Below are positions 58,581 through 64,000 of a stretch of 64,000 nucleotides of DNA, piece after piece. This DNA is from Anisus vortex (Eukaryota; Mollusca; Gastropoda; Planorbidae). Made by a program: the position numbers and the translations under genes. Location of the stretch: assembly GCA_949126835.1 (NCBI GenBank), contig OX421499.1:28496490-28560489 (forward strand), in the 5' to 3' direction. Each line of letters begins with the position of its first letter. Position 1 is the first letter of the stretch. The notes under the pieces are model-generated. The model was not told the origin of the DNA, did no database searches, and worked only from the letters and a program-made list of their open reading frames with translations.

Positions 58581-61256
58581 TTACATACGCGATAGGGTGT
58601 CCGCGACGATGTTATCTTTTCCAGATAAGTGAGTTATTTTTAAGTTGTAAGCTTGAATAAACAAACTCCATCTTAGAATGCGCTGATTTTGTTTGATGCG
58701 GGAAAGAAATACTAGTGGATTGTGATCAGTGAATATCTCGATTGGGAACTGAGAACCATTTACATAGTAATTGAAATGTTTCAATGCTTGGATAAGTCCT
58801 AGCAATTCCTGCTCTATTGTGCTATAATTTACCTCATGTGGGTTAAATTTTTTTGAACAAAAGCTAATGGGATGTTCAAGTGAATCATCTCCTATTTGTG
58901 AGATTACCGCGCCCATTCCTGTATTACACGAGTCTACCGTTATTCTGAAAGGTTTAATATAATCAGGTGAGACTAATATTGGTGCCTTGGTCAGTATGTC
59001 TTTTATATCATTAAAGGCTTGGTCACATTCCTGAGTCCACTTAAATTGAATTTTTTTTCTTAAGAGATTTGTCAAAGGGCAAGTGATAATAGAAAAGTTT
59101 TTACAAAACTTCCTGTAGTACCCGGCCATACCCAGAAATCCTCGAAGTTGTTTCTGCGTTTTAGGGACAGGGAATTCCTGTATAGCTTTGACTTTGGCAT
59201 TCACTGGTTTTACTTTGCCATTACCCACTACATGACATAAATATTCAATTTCTGCATGGCAAAATTGACTTTTAACTAGGTTTATAGTAAGATTAGCCTG
59301 TTTTAGTTTTTGGAATAATAGTTTTAACTGATCTAGATGATCATTAAAGTTATTACTGAACACTACGATATCGTCCAGATATACATGGCATTGTGGGATA
59401 TCATGGATAATAGTGTTTATTAGTCTTTGAAAACTAGCTGGAGCATTGACCATTCCGAATGGCATTACTTTAAACTTATATAATCCATCAGGAGTAACAA
59501 AAGTTGATACCTCCTGAGCCCTATCTGTCAATGGGATTTGGAAATAAGCTGTTAGTAAGTCAATCTTAGTTACATAATTTGCAGTGCTTACTCTATCGAT
59601 TAGATCATCTATCCGTGGTATGGGATACGAATCTGTTTTTGTCACTTGGTTTAATTTCCTATAGTCTACACAAAAGCGTAGTGAACCATCAGATTTGGGA
59701 ACCAACACACATGGGGATGACCAATCACTGTTACTGTGAGTAATTATATCATTGCTCAGCATATAATCAATTTCTTTACGGATGTGGTCAAGTTGTATGG
59801 GATTAACCCTATACGGATGTTGTTTGACAGGTTTAACATTATCATCTTTTAAAACTACATCATGGGTAACCAAAGTTGTTTTGTTAGGAACATCACTAAA
59901 CAAATTTACATGATCATAGATTAAACCCTTGATAGAAGTCTGTTCACCTGAGTCTAGATGTGCCAGTTTATCATTGAGGTTTTTAAGTGCTTCAGTGTTT
60001 TGAAGTTTACTTTCTATGATTGTCTTTTTAAATTTAGGCGGGGGTGTTTCAACAGTTTTGATAGCACTCACTGGCCTAATGTCAGTTTGTTCTTCCCTAA
60101 CAACATAAGGTTTTAGCATGTTTATATGGCACAGTCTCTGTGTTTTCCTTCTATCAGGGGTTTTTACAAGGTATGTTACATCACTGATTTTATCTAAAAC
60201 CTGATATGGTCCTGTATATTTTGCACTCAGGGGTTGTCCAGACAATTGGGTCAACATGAGGACTTTATCACCAGGATGGAAACATCGGGATCTGGCCTTG
60301 ACATCATAGTACCCTTTCATTCTTTTCTGAGCCTGCAAAAGATTATCTTTAACATGATTAAAAGCATGATAGATTCTATTGCTAAATTGTTCCACATAAG
60401 CTACGAGTCCAGTCTCTTCATCAGAATTTAACAAGGTTTTTTGCAACAGTTTTAGAGGTCCTCGAACTGAATGTCCAAACACTAACTCGAACGGACTGAA
60501 TCCAAGAGATTCCTGCACAGTTTCTCTAGTCGCGAAAAGAGCGAATGGAATACCGCGATCCCAGTCTTCAGTGTTCTCAAAACAGTATGTGCGGAGCATG
60601 GTTTTCAGAGTCTGATGATATCTTTCTAGGGCACCTTGGCTTTGCGGATGGTACGCAGTTGAAGTTGCATGTTGGATGCCTAGTTTCTTTAAGACCTGGT
60701 TAAACAGCTTTGATGTAAAGTTAGATCCTTGGTCTGACTGTATAGTCTTTGGAAGACCGTATCTTGAACAAAATGCAATCAGTGCGTCAGATATCTTATC
60801 TGCGTTAATGGTGCGTAGCGGAATAGCTTCAGGATATCTCGTGGCAGTGCACATTATAGTGAATAAGTACTGGTGTCCTGTCTTTGTTTTAGGCAAAGGA
60901 CCTACACAGTCTATTAGCAAGTGGCTAAATGGTTCTGCAAAGGCAGGTATTGGCTTTAGAGGTGCTACCGGTATAGTCTGGTTAGGTTTACCAACTATCT
61001 GGCATGTATTGCATGACTTGCAGTATTTTGTGACGTCACGATGTAGTCCAGGCCAATAGAAGTACGGAAGAATTCGACGGTAAGTCTTGTTCACTCCTAG
61101 ATGACCAGCATATGGTGTGTCATGAGCCATGTGTAAGATGTCATTGCGATATATGGCTGGTACCACAATCTGACTTCCTTCTCTGCAATTGTCATTATCA
61201 CATTTCACATCTCTCCATTTTTGCATTAATATTCCCTCCTTCAGAAAAAAATCCAT
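58581..61256 (-). CDS. pol: pol: integrase, reverse transcriptase, RNase H (891 aa)
   Basis: The frame starts at an internal Met and was probably once continuous with gag-protease. Integrase: zinc-binding region H45, H52, C82, C85; catalytic D116, D175, E211 with exactly 35 residues between the last two (DD35E); a GPY-type module near 349 (KYTGPYQVL). RT: LVPKSDGSLRFCVDYRKLN, then KIDLLTAYFQIPL, MPFGMVNAPASFQ and the YLDD box at 626-629. RNase H: D775, E815/E817, D844, ending in LSGKDNIVADTLSR. No chromodomain. Functions: cDNA synthesis and insertion of the element. The frame is open to the end at 58581. Confidence 0.93.
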   Translation of the reverse strand: MDFFLKEGILMQKWRDVKCDNDNCREGSQIVVPAIYRNDILHMAHDTPYAGHLGVNKTYRRILPYFYWPGLHRDVTKYCKSCNTCQIVGKPNQTIPVAPLKPIPAFAEPFSHLLIDCVGPLPKTKTGHQYLFTIMCTATRYPEAIPLRTINADKISDALIAFCSRYGLPKTIQSDQGSNFTSKLFNQVLKKLGIQHATSTAYHPQSQGALERYHQTLKTMLRTYCFENTEDWDRGIPFALFATRETVQESLGFSPFELVFGHSVRGPLKLLQKTLLNSDEETGLVAYVEQFSNRIYHAFNHVKDNLLQAQKRMKGYYDVKARSRCFHPGDKVLMLTQLSGQPLSAKYTGPYQVLDKISDVTYLVKTPDRRKTQRLCHINMLKPYVVREEQTDIRPVSAIKTVETPPPKFKKTIIESKLQNTEALKNLNDKLAHLDSGEQTSIKGLIYDHVNLFSDVPNKTTLVTHDVVLKDDNVKPVKQHPYRVNPIQLDHIRKEIDYMLSNDIITHSNSDWSSPCVLVPKSDGSLRFCVDYRKLNQVTKTDSYPIPRIDDLIDRVSTANYVTKIDLLTAYFQIPLTDRAQEVSTFVTPDGLYKFKVMPFGMVNAPASFQRLINTIIHDIPQCHVYLDDIVVFSNNFNDHLDQLKLLFQKLKQANLTINLVKSQFCHAEIEYLCHVVGNGKVKPVNAKVKAIQEFPVPKTQKQLRGFLGMAGYYRKFCKNFSIITCPLTNLLRKKIQFKWTQECDQAFNDIKDILTKAPILVSPDYIKPFRITVDSCNTGMGAVISQIGDDSLEHPISFCSKKFNPHEVNYSTIEQELLGLIQALKHFNYYVNGSQFPIEIFTDHNPLVFLSRIKQNQRILRWSLFIQAYNLKITHLSGKDNIVADTLSRM

Positions 61257-61626
61257 TTCCTTTAATTTCTGCCTCCTGTTCAGTTATCACCTTTTTCTTC
61301 AGGTGTTTAATTCCTGAATCTCTATTCTGTTCTAATAGGAGTAATTGTCGAGGTGACAAATTACTTTCAGTAGTCTTGACTGAGGGACCACTCAAGATGT
61401 CAGCCAGGAAAGTTGCCTGTAGGTCAGTTTCTGGTTCTATTTTTGACTTTGACATGGTTTCGACAGACTTTTGTTGTTGGGCCATACCTCTCGTGACGAT
61501 GCATATAGGTTTGATAAAGCTCTCACTTTTATTGAGGTATTGTTTTTTCTTGGATATGGAATGCACCACATCTCCAGCAATATCATTTCCCAGTATTAAA
61601 GAAACACCTTTAAACGGAAGTGATTT
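61198..61626 (-). pseudogene. protease C-terminus and linker, cut off by a stop codon
   Basis: Immediately beyond the gag stop codon (61626-61624) the same frame continues with SLPFKGVSLILGNDIAGD, the typical C-terminal strand of a Gypsy aspartic protease (ILGxD), then a charged linker to 61198. Its end overlaps the start of pol by 59 bp in another frame. It is the piece separating gag and pol, and both breaks lie at its borders. Confidence 0.82.
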
Positions 61627-63357
61627 TTATACACCCACAACTACATTTCCAGTGAAGTACGCACTCTTCAGCTGTATTTGATGCAAAGGAACTTGTACAT
61701 TTTTCCTTGATACACCTTGAATAGTAAGATCCTGTCCTGTATATGTCGATTGTGACGTAGGAACAGTATTCTCTAAAAGTAGTGAAACCTCAGCCCCTGT
61801 ATCACGGAGTATTCTGATGTTCTTTTCACTAGTGACACCATTTATTATGGATGACACGGTACCTTCTTCAATGAATGGTAAACAATTGCTTGGTATCTCA
61901 GTATCGATGAGATCTGTATCCAAGTTATTTTTGTAAGAGGTATGTTTAGTACTCATGGTGGTTCTATCTGATATAGACTCCTTGGAGCTCAGATTAGAAT
62001 TAGAATTATTGAAAACCATTGTCTCTATTTCAGGAACTATTTCTGGTTTCAAGTTTCCAAGATACGTGTGTTTTGTCAGGTTATCTGCATTAGCACTAGG
62101 TATCTCTGTTTGAGTTCTAACATCCTTCTTTACATTTACATGAGTTCTTTGCTTTGGCATGGCTACATACGATAAGACAACATTCTTTTTATTCGGGTTC
62201 CCATTCAATATCCAGCACTTTTCCTTAGTATGTCCAATTCGTTTACAATGGCTACAGGTTGGCTTGGAATTTGTTGGACCTTCATTGCTCTGCTGATGTC
62301 TCTTTGATTGATAGGATTCATTTGGATTTATGGTTTTCTTTTCTACCTTCATATCTCGATTCTGGAATTTTGATTTATCAACTGTTGTAAATTTATTGCT
62401 GGAATGGATAATAACATATTCGTCTGCCATTACTGCTGCTGTTTCTACTTGTTCTACACCTTTGTCTGCTAAATGTATTCTTACGTCACCTCTGATGTTA
62501 TTGTTAAAGTCTTCCATTAGCATAAGATTAGCTAATTTATCAAAGTCTTTGTTTACACCTTTGGATCGAATCCATCTTTCAAAATATTTCTTTTTCTGTC
62601 TTAGAAAATCAACATGGGATTGTTCCTGTTCTTTCTTAGACTCACGAAACACTTTCCTATATTTTTCAGGTGTTAATGCATAACTTAGCAGTACTCTATT
62701 CTTGATCAGTTCATAATCATACAATTCCTCTTCAGTAAGACTTAATACAACATCAAGTGCCTTTCCTTTGTTCAGAGCTGAGCGTAGGAGTATAGCTTTC
62801 TTGCCCTCGGGAAATTGATAGTCTCTAGCGTTTCTCTCGAAAATCATGAAGAACTCTTCCACCGAATTATCTTCAAAAACTGGAATATGTTTCTTAAACT
62901 TATACAGTTCTGCATCTGCTTCAGAGCTTGCATTCGAATGATTTGACGTACGAGACCTTGCTATCTCAATTCTTTCTTGGCTTGCTATTTTCTCTCTTGC
63001 TATTTCTCTTTCCATCTCTAATTCCATCTTTCTTAACTCAAGTTTAAATTTCCATTCTTCACTTAAGTCACCAGTTGTATGCTTTACTCTTTGTGTTATA
63101 GGAAAAGGTAATTCATCATCTGATTCATCATTAATGTTATAATTAGCAGTAGTTTCTTCAATAATTAGTGTACCTTGTTTTCTTAAACACTCAGTTACAT
63201 CTTGAAGTAATTTAGTTTTTGATGGCCTAGTTTCTGTGATAGAAATGCCCAATGATTTAGCCAATTCTTTTAATTGTATCATTGACATTTTATTAAGCTG
63301 TTCTGAGGTTAGATCAAATATCTCTGGATCCAATGTAAGATTATTTGTGGCTTCCAT
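61627..63357 (-). CDS. gag: gag with zinc knuckle and N-terminal part of protease (576 aa)
   Basis: ATG at 63357 follows a 380-bp leader after the PBS. Residues about 15-60 resemble a SAP-type helix-extension-helix (MSMIQLKELAKSLGI). Residues 100-135 are a charged coiled-coil helix (MELEMEREIAREKIA). Residues 150-310 are the capsid-like region (VEEFFMIFERNARDYQFPE and following). A CCHC zinc knuckle lies at C368, C371, H376, C381 (CX2CX4HX4C). The aspartic protease starts at DTGA (D519). The frame is cut by TAA after VVVGV, about 20 residues before the expected protease end, so particle maturation would be lost unless the stop is read through. Confidence 0.9.
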   Translation of the reverse strand: MEATNNLTLDPEIFDLTSEQLNKMSMIQLKELAKSLGISITETRPSKTKLLQDVTECLRKQGTLIIEETTANYNINDESDDELPFPITQRVKHTTGDLSEEWKFKLELRKMELEMEREIAREKIASQERIEIARSRTSNHSNASSEADAELYKFKKHIPVFEDNSVEEFFMIFERNARDYQFPEGKKAILLRSALNKGKALDVVLSLTEEELYDYELIKNRVLLSYALTPEKYRKVFRESKKEQEQSHVDFLRQKKKYFERWIRSKGVNKDFDKLANLMLMEDFNNNIRGDVRIHLADKGVEQVETAAVMADEYVIIHSSNKFTTVDKSKFQNRDMKVEKKTINPNESYQSKRHQQSNEGPTNSKPTCSHCKRIGHTKEKCWILNGNPNKKNVVLSYVAMPKQRTHVNVKKDVRTQTEIPSANADNLTKHTYLGNLKPEIVPEIETMVFNNSNSNLSSKESISDRTTMSTKHTSYKNNLDTDLIDTEIPSNCLPFIEEGTVSSIINGVTSEKNIRILRDTGAEVSLLLENTVPTSQSTYTGQDLTIQGVSRKNVQVPLHQIQLKSAYFTGNVVVGV

Positions 63358-63738
63358 TTTATATATTATTAAAAGTTACTATAAATCTTGTCAATAATAC
63401 AATAAAGAGTCCAACTTACTTTCTGTCCTTTGAATAATTCACTACACCACACAGTTCAGATTTGTCACAACAAGGTCATAAAAATAATACTTTCTTAGAG
63501 TTACTTTGTTCGATAAGGTAATACACAAGATAATTTTCCAGGCTGAATAGTTAAGTTTTCCGATTCTCAATAGCAATGTTCAATTCAATCACAATCTTTA
63601 GTATATTGTATATTGTTCATATTTTCCAACACAATCCATCCAAGTTACGAGTATGTATTACGGCAGTTGTAAATAGTTTGTGTAAATAGTATAACGATTC
63701 TTGAAGTTGAAGTAAATCCTCTAAACGTTTGTTAGTAA

Positions 63739-63756
63739 ATCCCGGACGAGCCCCCA
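63739..63756 (-). promoter_or_regulatory. primer-binding site (tRNA-Pro type)
   Basis: On the minus strand TGGGGGCTCGTCCGGGAT, 18 bases, 2 bp from the LTR edge. It is the sequence long known as the tRNA-Pro primer-binding site of several retroelements. It fixes the orientation of the element and the inner edge of the 5' LTR. Confidence 0.93.
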
Positions 63757-63758
63757 TT

Positions 63759-64000
63759 TTATTACAAGGCAATTTATTCACCATAATAAATCATGGATGA
63801 GACCTTCTATTTATCACACAAGTATAATTATAATTTATAATGTTATTACGGCTAGAGCCCCCATTCAATTTATGAAAATGATAGTTATAGTATTGTTATT
63901 GTTAGTGTGAGTATCCTTGTATTAGTGAAGATCTTATTATATCATTCTGAAGTTTATTTGTAGTTGTCTAGAGTATTCCTGGTTCTTATAATCCCCTGGC
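63759..64000 (-). repeat. 5' LTR of the Gmr1-like element (partial)
   Basis: The first visible 242 bp repeat 56782-57023 base for base as far as I can compare. About 790 bp more should lie beyond the window. Confidence 0.92.

Larger units (their letters stand above)
56782..64000 (-). mobile_element. Gmr1-like Ty3/Gypsy LTR retrotransposon (5' LTR cut by window end)
   Basis: On the minus strand the order is 5' LTR (partial) - PBS - gag with protease - integrase - reverse transcriptase - RNase H - 3' LTR. Integrase upstream of RT is the hallmark of the Gmr1 clade within Ty3/Gypsy and is otherwise a Copia trait. All catalytic motifs are intact, but the coding region is broken twice (a stop at 61626-61624 and a frame change in the T7 run near 61245-61251). 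The visible 242 bp of the 5' LTR match the 3' LTR without a difference I could find, so insertion is recent. Target is the hAT-like element at 55737. Confidence 0.92.

Overview
The window is nuclear DNA of an animal, most likely a gastropod mollusc. Genes are sparse and split by introns, the DNA is AT-rich, microsatellites and minisatellites are frequent, and tRNA-headed SINEs, LINE 3' ends, hAT-type MITEs and a Gmr1-like LTR retrotransposon fill most of the sequence. A secreted coiled-coil/C1q protein and a lophotrochozoan-looking orphan GPCR fit a mollusc. The taxon is an inference; nothing here names a species.

Only two host genes can be supported, both on the minus strand. The first is a four-exon C1q-domain gene (18206 down to 8877). 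Its signal-peptide exon, a short coiled-coil exon and two C1q exons join in perfect phase into a protein of about 255 residues. The second is a two-exon class A GPCR (42675 down to 39259, about 941 residues) whose third intracellular loop is about 650 residues long.

Region by region: 1-8.8 kb holds SINEs, MITEs (hAT, piggyBac-type) and tandem repeats, with no gene. 8.9-18.2 kb is the C1q gene; its 5.8-kb last intron is loaded with nested transposons. 18.3-27.5 kb holds a minisatellite, SINEs (one nested in another), LINE remnants and tiny MITEs. 27.8-38.2 kb is a three-unit head-to-tail array of a Helentron/HINE-like repeat. Unit A is split by a complete 5.03-kb LTR element with no recognisable protein, and unit B carries a 715-bp TIR element. 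39.2-42.7 kb is the GPCR. 42.8-55.7 kb holds more MITEs, two hAT elements in opposite orientation sharing one target duplication, LINE fragments and minisatellites. From 55.7 kb to the end, a hAT-like element is interrupted by a Gmr1-type Ty3/Gypsy retrotransposon on the minus strand, which runs off the window in its 5' LTR.

The host genes show no pathway link to each other. The main story is layered transposition: many insertions can be read base by base from their target duplications, and one is confirmed by an uninterrupted copy of its target about 8.7 kb away.
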